Source: Oscillospiraceae bacterium
Lineage (GTDB): Bacteria; Bacillota; Clostridia; Oscillospirales; Oscillospiraceae
Assembly: GCA_016290695.1 (NCBI GenBank)
Contig: JAEEUX010000005.1
Coordinates: 1 to 22,445 of the forward strand
Direction: 5' to 3'
DNA: 22,445 nt
Program-made: the position numbers and the translations under genes
Shown here: positions 15,287 to 22,445 of the stretch, piece by piece
How positions within the stretch are numbered: the first letter of the stretch is position 1
How the letters are laid out: each line of letters starts with the position of its first letter
The notes under the pieces: model-generated
Seen by the model: the letters and a program-made list of their open reading frames with translations, nothing else
Told to the model about the DNA's origin: nothing
The model's database searches: none

Positions 15287-16576
15287 ATGAAGGTTTTGAA
15301 AATCGGCTCGCGGGGGCCGCAGACAGAGCTTGTCCAGCTCGCGTTGTCGCGCCGTGACGGCAGCATGGACGCGCCCGACGGCATATATGGTCCCGAGACG
15401 CGAAGGCGCGTGACGGACTTCCAAAGCGCCGAGGGCATAACGGCGGACGGCATAGTCGGGCCGCAAACCTGGAGAAAGATGGAACCGTGGCTGACGGGCT
15501 TTGTACTGCATAGGGTCGCACCGGGTGACAGCTTTTATAAAATTGCGGCGAAATACGGCGGCAGTGTGCGGGCGATAGATGCGGCGAACCCCGGCATAGA
15601 CCCGTTTAATCTGAAAATCGGCTCTGTACTGACCGTGCCGCTGGACTTCAAAGTCGTGCCTGGGAACATAAGCTTCGGCTCGGCGGCGCTCGATTACTGT
15701 CTGCGCGGACTAAAGGCCCGATATCCGTTCCTGCAAACTGGGAGCGCGGGCTACAGTTCCCTCGGAAGGCCGCTGCATTGGGTGAAAATCGGAAACGGAG
15801 AGCTCGAAACGTTTTATAACGCGGCGCACCACGCAAACGAGTGGATAACCGCGCCTGTGCTGATGAAATTTCTCGAACGCTATGCCGAGGCCTGTGTTTC
15901 CGGCGGCGAGATAGGCGGACGCGACGCGCAGACGCTGCTTTCGCGCGCTTCGCTTTATATCATGCCGATGGTGAACCCCGACGGCGTGGACCTCGTAACG
16001 GGTGACATCTCGGCGGGGAGCGCGGCGTTTTCCCGGGTGCGCGAGCTTGCGGCGAATTACCCCGAAATACCCTTTCCCTCCGGCTGGAAGGCAAATATAA
16101 ACGGCGTCGACCTGAACCTTCAATACCCGGCGAGCTGGCAGCTTGCGAAAAAGACGAAGTTTGAGCTCGGCTACACACAGCCGGGGCCGCGCGATTACGT
16201 CGGCAAAGCGCCGCTTTCGCAGGCGGAAAGCCGCGCGGTGTACGATTTTACCGTAAAGCGGGATTTTTCGCTCACGCTTTCGTACCACACGCAGGGGCGT
16301 GTTATCTATTGGAAGTACCTTGACAGGGAACCGCTCGGCTCGCGTAGAATAGGGGAGAAGCTTTCACAGCTTTCGGGCTACGCGCTGGAGCTTACGCCTC
16401 CGGAATCGGCCTACGCTGGCTACAAGGACTGGTTCATCGGTGACTATAACCGCCCGGGCTACACGATTGAGGCGGGGATCGGCGAGTCGCCCCTGCCGAT
16501 ATCGCAGTTTGACGAAATCTACGCGGCTAACGAAGCTCTGCTCAGCTACGCAATAACAGCGGCGGAGGATAATTAA
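15287..16576 (+). CDS. M14 zinc endopeptidase with peptidoglycan-binding and LysM domains (gamma-D-glutamyl-diamino acid endopeptidase I-like)
   Basis: A 429-residue enzyme. The start is the ATG at 15287, 6 bases after GGAGG. Domains: a peptidoglycan-binding type 1 repeat (about 4-66, DGIYGPETRRRVTDFQ and DGIVGPQTW), a LysM (about 74-118, HRVAPGDSFYKIAAKYG) and a carboxypeptidase-like M14 domain (about 127-425). Zinc ligands are His182, Glu185 (HANE) and His334 (SYHTQG); the catalytic Glu is 395 (TIEAG). NGVDLNLQYPASW matches the VDLN-Q-P-W region of Bacillus endopeptidase I rather than digestive carboxypeptidases, so it likely cuts the gamma-D-Glu-diamino acid bond of peptidoglycan stem peptides. 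No signal peptide is seen, as in endopeptidase I, which acts inside sporulating cells. Divergent from spoIVB; ends in a strong shared terminator. Confidence 0.88.
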   Translation: MKVLKIGSRGPQTELVQLALSRRDGSMDAPDGIYGPETRRRVTDFQSAEGITADGIVGPQTWRKMEPWLTGFVLHRVAPGDSFYKIAAKYGGSVRAIDAANPGIDPFNLKIGSVLTVPLDFKVVPGNISFGSAALDYCLRGLKARYPFLQTGSAGYSSLGRPLHWVKIGNGELETFYNAAHHANEWITAPVLMKFLERYAEACVSGGEIGGRDAQTLLSRASLYIMPMVNPDGVDLVTGDISAGSAAFSRVRELAANYPEIPFPSGWKANINGVDLNLQYPASWQLAKKTKFELGYTQPGPRDYVGKAPLSQAESRAVYDFTVKRDFSLTLSYHTQGRVIYWKYLDREPLGSRRIGEKLSQLSGYALELTPPESAYAGYKDWFIGDYNRPGYTIEAGIGESPLPISQFDEIYAANEALLSYAITAAEDN

Positions 16577-16585
16577 GGGCATAAT

Positions 16586-16623
16586 AAAACGGTCTTCGCA
16601 CAGTAAAACGCGAAGACCGTTTT
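16586..16623. terminator. Bidirectional rho-independent terminator between M14 gene and larC
   Basis: A perfect 14-bp stem (AAAACGGTCTTCGC 16586-16599 with GCGAAGACCGTTTT 16610-16623) with a 10-base loop. The A/T flanks give a U-run in either direction, so it serves both converging genes. Confidence 0.93.
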
Positions 16624-16639
16624 GATGTATTGGTGTTGT

Positions 16640-17923
16640 TTATTCTTCTTTCGTTACGGCGCCGCGCGCTTCGGCGTAGCTTAACCCGCGTTCGCGGGCT
16701 ATGGCGCTGAGTTCGTCATATTCCGGCTTAGCGCGCGTTTTGCCGCCGTAGCTGCTTTCCTTGAATTTGAGAGGGCCGAGCGGCGTGTCGCGCTCGACGA
16801 CGCGGCGGGGGAGCGTCATGCGCTCAGGGCGGTAAATCCTTATGCCGAGCGTGAGCGTCGTGCGGAAGATGGCGTCCGCCATTTTTCCTTCGTCCTCGGA
16901 TTTGCAAAGACAGGTGAGCATATAGGCCGGGCGGTTCTTCTTCATCTGGATGGGCTGGAAGAACACATCAAGCGCGCCGAGCCGCAAAAGCTCGTCCATG
17001 GCAAAGCCCATTTCCTCGCCCGTCATGTCGTCAATGTTGCATCTTAGCTCGCAAATTACCTCGCGCGGCGAGGTTTCTTTGGCTTCGCCGAGGAAGGCAC
17101 GCAGAATGTTGGGCCGGTCAAAAAGCTTTGTGCCGACGCTGACGCCGGTTTTCTCTATTTTCATTGCGGGCATAGTCCCGAAGTCCCCGGCGAAATACTT
17201 CACAAGCGCCGCGCCTGTCGGCGTGCAGAGCTCGCCCTCAACATCGCCTGCCGCCACGGAAAGCCCGCTTAAAAGCTCCACCGTCGCGGGGGCGGGAACA
17301 GGCAGAATGCCGTGGGCGCATTTTATTTTTCCGTAGCCGACGTTTATCGTGGATGCAGTAAAGGAGCTGAGCCCGAGACGGTACATGGCAAGGCATACGG
17401 CCGCGACGTCGGCTACCGCGTCGAGCGCGCCGACCTCGTGGAAATGCACCTCGGTAACACTTTTGCCATGAACCTTCGCCTCGGCCTCCGCGATAAGAGA
17501 ATATACGTTTTTTGCGTCTTCCTTAACCTTTTCGGGCAAATGAAGGGAGTTTATGATATCGTCAATCGAGGAAACCGAGCTGTGCTCATGATGGTGTTCA
17601 TGTTCATGTTCGTGCTCGTGATGGTGTTCATGCTCATGCTCATGTTCATGCTCAAGCTCATGGTGATGGTGGTGCTCATGTTCGTGAGCGTGTTCCTCCT
17701 TTAGCATTTCTTCTCCCTCATCCACGCCGTAAATGCGGACGGCGGAATGCAGCCCGCTTATGCCGTGCTGCTCCTTGTCGTATATTTCGATTTCCGCGCC
17801 GGGGACGCCCATTTCGTTCAGCTCGCGAACAAAGGCTTCGCGGTCCGGCATAAGCGCGGCGAGTGCTGCCGTGAGCATATCGCCCGAGGCGCCCATGGAT
17901 AGATCCAGATAAAGCTTTTTCAT
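16640..17923 (-). CDS. larC: LarC, nickel insertion enzyme of nickel-pincer cofactor synthesis
   Basis: A 427-residue LarC, the CTP-dependent cyclometallase that inserts nickel into the bis-thiocarboxylated pyridinium mononucleotide made by LarB and LarE. The N-terminus LYLDLSMGASGDML and the blocks EVHFHEVGALDAVADV, GKIKCAHGILPVPAPAT, GELCTPTGAAL and CNIDDMTGEEMGFAMD are typical of the family (older names DUF111, UPF0272). Residues 78-114 form an exceptionally dense His tract: 22 His in 37 residues, mostly His-Glu, presumably binding nickel. The whole protein is one open frame, unlike Lactiplantibacillus plantarum, where LarC1 and LarC2 need a ribosomal frameshift. The ATG overlaps the larB stop (ATGA). 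Last gene of larEBC, followed by the shared terminator. Confidence 0.95.
   Translation of the reverse strand: MKKLYLDLSMGASGDMLTAALAALMPDREAFVRELNEMGVPGAEIEIYDKEQHGISGLHSAVRIYGVDEGEEMLKEEHAHEHEHHHHHELEHEHEHEHEHHHEHEHEHEHHHEHSSVSSIDDIINSLHLPEKVKEDAKNVYSLIAEAEAKVHGKSVTEVHFHEVGALDAVADVAAVCLAMYRLGLSSFTASTINVGYGKIKCAHGILPVPAPATVELLSGLSVAAGDVEGELCTPTGAALVKYFAGDFGTMPAMKIEKTGVSVGTKLFDRPNILRAFLGEAKETSPREVICELRCNIDDMTGEEMGFAMDELLRLGALDVFFQPIQMKKNRPAYMLTCLCKSEDEGKMADAIFRTTLTLGIRIYRPERMTLPRRVVERDTPLGPLKFKESSYGGKTRAKPEYDELSAIARERGLSYAEARGAVTKEE
17582..17692 (-). repeat. His-Glu-coding short tandem repeat inside larC
   Basis: About 111 bp of imperfect hexanucleotide units (CAT/CAC with GAG/GAA on the coding strand) encode residues 78-114 of LarC. 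Synonymous variation between units (GAG/GAA, CAC/CAT) suggests the tract is old and under protein-level selection. Units of 3 and 6 bases keep the frame, so length change by slippage would not break the gene. Confidence 0.85.
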
Positions 17924-18678
17924 TTTTTCGCTGTCTCCATTTTATTTATAAGTGAGGCGAGGTAGCCTGCCCCGAAACCGTTGTCGATGTTAACCACGCT
18001 GACGCCGCTGGCACAGGAATTGAGCATGCTCAGCAGCGCCGCGACGCCGCCGAAGCTCGCGCCATAGCCAACGCTCGTCGGCACGGCGATGACGGGGCAG
18101 TCCACTAGTCCGCCGACGACGCTCGCCAGCGCCCCCTCCATCCCGGCGACGGCGACGACGGCACGTGCCTCGGAGAAAACGCTGAGCTGCGCCAAAAGAC
18201 GGTGAAGCCCCGCGACGCCGACGTCATAGACCCTGTGGACGCGGCTGCCGAGCGTTTCCGCCGTGACGGCGGCCTCCTCGCAGACGGGAATATCGCTCGT
18301 TCCGCCGCAGGTGACTATAACGGAGCCGGTGAGGGCAAGCGGCTTCGGCGAGCAGACGGCTATACGCGCGTCCGCGTGGTAGTCAAGCTTGAAATTCTCG
18401 GACAGTACAGCCGCTTTTTCCGGCTGGAGGCGCGTGATGAGGATGTTGGACGCGCCGGATTTGAGCATGGAAGCGAGAATGGCGCTTATCTGCTCAACGC
18501 TTTTGCTCTGACCGAAAATGACCTCCTGCACGCCCTGACGCAGGGAACGGTGATAATCGATTTTGGCAAAGCCAAGGTCTTCAAACGGGGCTGTGTTTAT
18601 TTTTTCGACGGCTTCCTCCGGTGACATTGCGCCGGATTTTACAAGCTCCATAAGTTTTGTAAGCTCGTGCTTGTTCAT
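17920..18678 (-). CDS. larB: LarB, pyridinium carboxylase/hydrolase of nickel-pincer cofactor synthesis
   Basis: A 252-residue LarB. It carboxylates nicotinic acid adenine dinucleotide at C5 of the pyridinium ring and releases AMP, giving the substrate for LarE. The N-terminal part (about 1-95) is the LarB-specific region; the C-terminal part (about 105-245) is PurE-like, with VTCGGTSDIPVCEEA (121-135), YDVGVAGLHR, AGMEGALASVVGGLV and CASGVSVVNIDNGFGAG. Cys222 corresponds to the catalytic Cys221 of the Lactiplantibacillus enzyme. The ATG overlaps the larE stop and the stop overlaps the larC start, both as ATGA, so all three are made together. Confidence 0.95.
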   Translation of the reverse strand: MNKHELTKLMELVKSGAMSPEEAVEKINTAPFEDLGFAKIDYHRSLRQGVQEVIFGQSKSVEQISAILASMLKSGASNILITRLQPEKAAVLSENFKLDYHADARIAVCSPKPLALTGSVIVTCGGTSDIPVCEEAAVTAETLGSRVHRVYDVGVAGLHRLLAQLSVFSEARAVVAVAGMEGALASVVGGLVDCPVIAVPTSVGYGASFGGVAALLSMLNSCASGVSVVNIDNGFGAGYLASLINKMETAKK

Positions 18679-19427
18679 AAGGTTTTTCGCATACCTTTCA
18701 TATTTAATAGTATTTCGGAAAAATCGCCCGAAAGGGCCGAGAGGATTTCTTCGCGTTTTTCCAGGGCAAGCGGAAGCTGCTCGGGAAGAATTTCAAGCCT
18801 TGCCTCGCCGCCGCGCATACGGAGGCGAAAACCCCGGAAGCCAAGAGCCATGAGCGCCGTTTCGCCGCGCTCTATCCGCGCGAGCTTGTCGCCTGTAATT
18901 GCTTCACCCTGTGCTATCCTCGTGGCAAGGCAGGAATAGGAGGGCTTATCCCATGTGAAAAGCCCCGCTTCGCGCGAAGCACGGCGGATTTCCGCCTTGC
19001 CGATGCCGAGCTCGCGCATGGGGGAAAGCACGCTCAGCTCTTCGGCGGCGCGCATTCCGGGACGCCCGGCAGGGTCGTCGTCAGCGTTCGCGCCGTCTAA
19101 AAGGATGGCATAACCGTCCGCCTTTGCGGCGGAGATTATGCGCGACAGGATGAGCCTTTTGCAGAGATAGCAGCGCTCGGACTCATTGCGGCATATATCG
19201 GAAGAGGCGAGAACGTCTATATCCAGAATCCTCAGCTTCGCGCCGACGGAGGCGGCGAAGTGTTTCGCGTCGTTTATCTCGAAAGACGGGTTAAAGGCGG
19301 AGCGCGCAAGATACGCCGTGCAGTCGCCTGCGTATTTCACCGCTTCGTAGAGCAGAAACGCAGAATCGACGCCGCCTGAAAAGGCGACGGCAACCTTATT
19401 ATGGTTATCAAAAAAACTATTCAGCAT
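18675..19427 (-). CDS. larE: LarE, sulfur transferase of nickel-pincer cofactor synthesis
   Basis: A 250-residue PP-loop ATPase. LarE adenylates the pyridinium carboxylates and turns them into thiocarboxylates. The PP-loop SGGVDS is at residues 17-22; CYLCK (86-90), DGANADDD (111-118), GRPGMRAAEEL, SPMRELGIGKAEIR and KPSYSCLATRI (161-171) are family blocks. Cys166 lies in the segment that carries the sacrificial Cys176 in the Lactiplantibacillus enzyme. Cys79, Cys86 and Cys89 are additional; whether this enzyme gives up its own sulfur or uses an iron-sulfur cluster, as some LarE do, cannot be settled here. It is first in larEBC, with GGAG 8 bases before the ATG inside the palindrome at 19431-19462. 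Confidence 0.94.
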   Translation of the reverse strand: MLNSFFDNHNKVAVAFSGGVDSAFLLYEAVKYAGDCTAYLARSAFNPSFEINDAKHFAASVGAKLRILDIDVLASSDICRNESERCYLCKRLILSRIISAAKADGYAILLDGANADDDPAGRPGMRAAEELSVLSPMRELGIGKAEIRRASREAGLFTWDKPSYSCLATRIAQGEAITGDKLARIERGETALMALGFRGFRLRMRGGEARLEILPEQLPLALEKREEILSALSGDFSEILLNMKGMRKTL

Positions 19428-19430
19428 AAA

Positions 19431-19462
19431 AATATCTCCGGAAAAAGATTTCCGGAGATATT
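19431..19462 (-). promoter_or_regulatory. Perfect 14-bp palindrome across the larE start region
   Basis: On the minus strand AATATCTCCGGAAA (19462-19449), loop TCTT, TTTCCGGAGATATT (19444-19431), then TTT and the larE ATG. It overlaps the end of the -10 box, the predicted transcription start (about 19453) and the GGAG ribosome binding site (19439-19436). The sequence could be an operator, an mRNA hairpin hiding the ribosome binding site, and/or a hairpin-plus-T5 terminator for the DUF4340 transcript arriving from upstream. Confidence 0.8.
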
Positions 19463-19488
19463 ATATCAATGGCGGGATGAAATGTCAA
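19460..19488 (-). promoter_or_regulatory. Consensus sigma-A promoter of larEBC
   Basis: On the minus strand, TTGACA (19488-19483) and TATAAT (19465-19460) are separated by exactly 17 bases. Both boxes are perfect. Transcription should start around 19453, leaving a leader of only about 25 bases that is largely the second half of the palindrome. Confidence 0.92.
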
Positions 19489-19493
19489 TTTAA

Positions 19494-19522
19494 TTACCCA
19501 TTTCACGACTTGGTTTGGGTAA
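19494..19522 (-). other. Inverted repeat between the DUF4340 stop and the larE -35 box
   Basis: TTACCCA (19494-19500) and TGGGTAA (19516-19522) form a 7-bp inverted repeat with a 15-base spacer, just upstream of the larE -35 box. It may be a weak hairpin ending the DUF4340 transcript or a regulator site; the A/T-rich flank is not a clean U-run. Confidence 0.4.
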
Positions 19523-19545
19523 AATCAACAAAGTCGGGGGCTGCA

Positions 19546-21057
19546 TCAGGTGTTATAGATAAGAGAAACATCTCTATCGTCCATCACGCGCTCAAGCGCG
19601 GTGACGAGGTTGGCAATATTGCTCTTATAAATATAGAATTCGGCCTTTCCGTCCACGGTGCAGGCATACTGTCTGTCGTTTATCGGAGCCATTTCAAGAA
19701 CACGGGTCCCGCCATCGCGCAGCGTCAGGGTTATTGTGAACTCGGGAGAACTGAGATCGGTCCCCTCGGGAATCTCCCCTACCTGGCGGAGATTGAGCGT
19801 TCTTGAGAAGAGACGCTTGGTGTTCTTTTCGTTTATATCCTTGCCGTTGAGAACGCCGACCGTTCTGACAACCTCGACGTCGGATCCCGTTACGTCGTCA
19901 TATTCGTTAAGACTCAGCTCATAGACCGTACCTGCCATATCGTAGCGGATAGATTCAATGGAATGAATATCCTGTATCCATACGGCACGGTTCAGAAGCG
20001 TCTTATAGTCGATATCGAGCCAGTCAAAGGAGGATGCGGCGTAGACGAGAACGGTGAGCTTGGAATACTCTCCGCTCATAAACGCGTCGTATTGTTCTCC
20101 GAGCGCGGCATAGATATGAGAGCCGGCAAACTTGCCGAGGATGATATCGAGCCTGTTGCCGGAGAAATCCGTCATTTCAAGGCGCGCCGGATCGTCGAAA
20201 CCGTAATCGGCAAGCTCGTCCGCTGTAATGTCGCACACGATGCCTTCATAGCTCGACGCGGCGACCTTATCGAGAACGTCGGACTGGACCTTTTCATCCG
20301 CGCAGGAGGAGAGTACGGGGCTGAGCATCATATAAACGCTCGAAGCCTTGTTGCCCTCGATGGTGAACTCGGGGTCATAGTGAATATCAATCGGAGTCTC
20401 GCCGCGCTTCGTGAGGCGTACCCAGTTGATATTCGTGTAAATGTCCTCCTCTGTATAGGTGGGGAAGACGGAAATGTTTCTGTACTCTATCTCAGGGCGT
20501 GTGATGAGGTTAGTCATGTAATTACCCAGAATGTAGACGGTGTTTGAAGCGTCAGACATAATATAGAAGTTGGAGTCTACGGGGGTTTCGTCGCCTACAT
20601 AGAGGTTTATAACGTGCCCGTCGGCAAAGGTCATTTCCATGCGGAAGCGAGGTTCGTCAAGGCCGTAAACGGAAAGATCCTCAGCGTTTTCTTCCACCTT
20701 GGCAACTGCCGTGAGGCTTGTGAGCGTGAACATCATTGAGCGGAATTTGGAGGTGTTATACTCAAAAAACTCCGCGTGAGGCGTAGCCTCATAGCTGAGA
20801 ACGCCGTTCTCGTCTTTTTTATACTCGACAGAGAAGGTCTCGCCCGTGGAATAGTAAGCCGTCGCGCGGACAAGGCTTTCGTTATCCTCCTGCGTAACGA
20901 AAATAGTTTCCTGAGCGGGCGCGGTTTCCTCGGGACCGGCGGGCTCGACGGATTCCTTTTCGGGGAAAACGACAAGCAGGAGCAGCAGCGCTATCGCGAT
21001 AACCACGATGACTGAGACGGAGATAAGAATGGGCTTTAAGCTTTTTGATACAGACAT
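19546..21057 (-). CDS. DUF4340 membrane-anchored protein, ABC-2 transporter accessory
   Basis: A 503-residue protein. The start is placed at 21057 because AGGAGG lies before it and its ATG shares one base with the upstream TAA (TAATG); an in-frame ATG 24 bases earlier lacks this support. One N-terminal membrane helix (about residues 9-32) is followed by a short Glu/Pro-rich linker and a large outside domain made of repeated beta-rich units, each with a VYGLDEP- or DYGFDDP-like turn (near 115 and 275) and LDIILGK / INLYVGD strands, typical of DUF4340. This family is regularly encoded right after GldG-like proteins in ABC-2 operons; its molecular role is not established. It ends 118 bases before larE. 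Confidence 0.85.
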   Translation of the reverse strand: MSVSKSLKPILISVSVIVVIAIALLLLLVVFPEKESVEPAGPEETAPAQETIFVTQEDNESLVRATAYYSTGETFSVEYKKDENGVLSYEATPHAEFFEYNTSKFRSMMFTLTSLTAVAKVEENAEDLSVYGLDEPRFRMEMTFADGHVINLYVGDETPVDSNFYIMSDASNTVYILGNYMTNLITRPEIEYRNISVFPTYTEEDIYTNINWVRLTKRGETPIDIHYDPEFTIEGNKASSVYMMLSPVLSSCADEKVQSDVLDKVAASSYEGIVCDITADELADYGFDDPARLEMTDFSGNRLDIILGKFAGSHIYAALGEQYDAFMSGEYSKLTVLVYAASSFDWLDIDYKTLLNRAVWIQDIHSIESIRYDMAGTVYELSLNEYDDVTGSDVEVVRTVGVLNGKDINEKNTKRLFSRTLNLRQVGEIPEGTDLSSPEFTITLTLRDGGTRVLEMAPINDRQYACTVDGKAEFYIYKSNIANLVTALERVMDDRDVSLIYNT

Positions 21058-22445
21058 TATAAATGCCTCCTGCGAGCCCAAACTATAACGCCAATAAGCA
21101 GAATGGCGAGCGGTATCGCGACGACAACCACCCAGAATACTACCGTGACCTGCCAGGAGAGAATGTTGAGCGTAGTGGATTTAAAGTTCTTGTCCGGGAT
21201 AATTACCGCGTCGGAATAATCGTTTATGAAATCCAGCGCGGAAGCGAGATAGGCGGTGTTCAGGAAGTTTGATGCGCCGAGAACGCTGTTGGTTATCATG
21301 CCGGCGTTAAGGAAAAGAATGCTGGAACGAGTGTTTTTGAGGTTCTTTTCGTAAGAATAGCGCTCGGTCATAACGGCGAGATTGAAGGGACCGGAGATGT
21401 CGTTGTCGCCCTTGTCGTAGCCGTATGCAAAGTCGTTCGCATCTTTCGCGTAAGAGGTGCCGGAGGATTCCATGAGGACGGTGACGTAGTCGTTGCTCGT
21501 CTGGGTGTTGGTGAGTTCTATCGCTCTGCCGCCGACTACGAGCGGGAAGAGGTTTTTAATGTTGAGATTATCGGTAATGCCCTTTACTATATTTACGCTG
21601 GGGACGACGTACATCGGGTAACCGCTGAGACTTTGCGAGCTGTCGAATACTATCTTCTCACTGTACTTTACGCCCCACTCCTCGAAGAACTTATCGAGGT
21701 TCGTGAGTTCCTCGACGACGTTCGGCGTCATGGAAACTATAGCGTCTCCGCCCGCAGCGAAGTAAGCGTCCAGCTTTTCGATTTCTTCGGCGCTGAAATC
21801 CGTCTTGGGAGAAGAGATAATGATGAGGTTTACGTCTTCGGGAATATCCTCGCGGGCGAGAATTACGCTCGTGACCTCATAGTTGGAGGTGGTGAGCAGG
21901 GAGTCCAGCTCGTCCATGAAGTAATCCTCGCTGTGGCCTCTGATGTAAGCTGCCTTGGAGACGGTGTCCGCCGTGCAGTAGAGAATGGCAGATGTGAGCT
22001 TCTGCTCCGCGCGGAGACCGACGTAATAGGTGACGCCCTTATCGTCCGTTTCGGAATTGTACATTCCGGTGGGGGAGAGTTTCATGAAGCGCTTGCCGCT
22101 CTCGATGATGATATCGTTGCTGTTAAGGTCGCCGAGAGAGTTATATTCCTCGACTATCTTGGGGTTAACGGTGGGGTTAATGTAGCGGACGCTTATCTTG
22201 CCACCCGCGAGAGCTTCATAACGCTGGAGCGTTTCGTAAATGTTGCTGAGAAGCTCGGTAGAGTCGCGATAGGTGGTTTCCTCGGCAAGGACCGTGATGG
22301 TTATGGGCTCGGCAAGGTCGTCAAGGACCTCCTTGGTGTCTTCGGAAATCTCAAAAAGACGCTCGCTTGTAAGGTCTATCTCAAGGACGTATCTGTCTGT
22401 CAGATAGCCGACGAGGACGTTAACGAGAACTACCGCGATTATGAA
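21057..22445 (-). CDS. GldG-like ABC-2 transporter accessory protein, 3' part only
   Basis: The frame is open from the stop at 21057 to the window edge (462 residues visible), so the start lies outside; the internal ATG at 22085 is not the start. The visible N-terminal end is a membrane helix running into YVLEIDLTSERLFEISEDT, the hallmark junction of the GldG/ABC_transp_aux family. The extracytoplasmic domain follows (ITITVLAEE; RYINPTVNPKIVEEY; LIIISSPKTDFSAEEIEKLDAYFAAGGDAIVSM), and a C-terminal membrane helix ends in ARRRHL. In Flavobacteria GldG works with GldA and GldF; in Bacillota the related complex has unknown cargo. Its stop overlaps the DUF4340 start by one base. The ATPase and permease genes are expected beyond 22445. 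Confidence 0.88.
   Translation of the reverse strand, partial: FIIAVVLVNVLVGYLTDRYVLEIDLTSERLFEISEDTKEVLDDLAEPITITVLAEETTYRDSTELLSNIYETLQRYEALAGGKISVRYINPTVNPKIVEEYNSLGDLNSNDIIIESGKRFMKLSPTGMYNSETDDKGVTYYVGLRAEQKLTSAILYCTADTVSKAAYIRGHSEDYFMDELDSLLTTSNYEVTSVILAREDIPEDVNLIIISSPKTDFSAEEIEKLDAYFAAGGDAIVSMTPNVVEELTNLDKFFEEWGVKYSEKIVFDSSQSLSGYPMYVVPSVNIVKGITDNLNIKNLFPLVVGGRAIELTNTQTSNDYVTVLMESSGTSYAKDANDFAYGYDKGDNDISGPFNLAVMTERYSYEKNLKNTRSSILFLNAGMITNSVLGASNFLNTAYLASALDFINDYSDAVIIPDKNFKSTTLNILSWQVTVVFWVVVVAIPLAILLIGVIVWARRRHL

Noticed and set aside
17582..17692. Tandem repeats considered as a CRISPR array
   Set aside because: The units are 6 bp with no spacers and lie in frame inside larC, encoding His-Glu.
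16640..17923. Programmed frameshift in larC as in L. plantarum
   Set aside because: The 427-codon frame is continuous from the N-terminal to the C-terminal LarC blocks.
19428..19460. Nickel/cobalt (NiCo) riboswitch in the larE leader
   Set aside because: The predicted leader is only about 25 bases, far too short for the four-helix NiCo aptamer.

Overview
The window looks like a chromosomal segment of a GC-rich, endospore-forming Bacillota, most likely a gut-type Clostridia (Oscillospirales-like). Evidence: a SpoIVB sporulation protease, a LysM/M14 cell-wall endopeptidase of the sporulation-associated type, strong Shine-Dalgarno sites, consensus sigma-A promoters and short overlapping genes. 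The taxonomic placement is inferred from gene content; no rRNA or tRNA gene is visible.

Region 1 (1-4265): a TetR-type repressor gene, a terminator, a short palindromic operator, then two overlapping genes for a heterodimeric ABC transporter of exporter fold (IrtAB/YbtPQ-like). Region 2 (4271-13714): a second TetR gene behind a consensus promoter with the same operator motif at its predicted start of transcription, then seven co-directional genes. The first five are a complete NikBCDE/DppBCDF-like importer plus its lipoprotein binding protein. The last two are another IrtAB/YbtPQ-like ABC pair, paralogous to the first. I read this as a composite uptake locus for a metal chelate or similar small ligand, with two linked TetR regulators that probably read related sites. 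The substrate is not proven, and the binding protein lacks the residues that E. coli NikA uses for nickel-histidine.

Region 3 (13715-16623): a hairpin-rich 303-bp gap, then spoIVB on the minus strand, divergent from a gene for a peptidoglycan-binding/LysM/M14 endopeptidase. The latter is closed by a strong terminator shared with the converging lar operon.

Region 4 (16586-19488, minus strand): larE-larB-larC, translationally coupled by ATGA overlaps, for synthesis of the nickel-pincer nucleotide cofactor. LarC carries a very long His-rich tract. The operon has a perfect TTGACA-N17-TATAAT promoter, and a 32-bp palindrome runs from the -10 box across the ribosome binding site of larE. No larA is present.

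Region 5 (19546-22445, minus strand): a DUF4340 membrane-anchored protein and the 3' part of a GldG-like ABC-2 accessory protein, probably the end of a GldA/GldF-type ABC-2 transporter operon that continues past the window edge.

The linking theme is metal handling: nickel cofactor genes lie a few kb from a nickel/peptide-type importer joined to a siderophore-type ABC pair. The most interesting items are the composite seven-gene uptake operon with twin TetR/operator modules, and the palindrome over the larE promoter and ribosome binding site.
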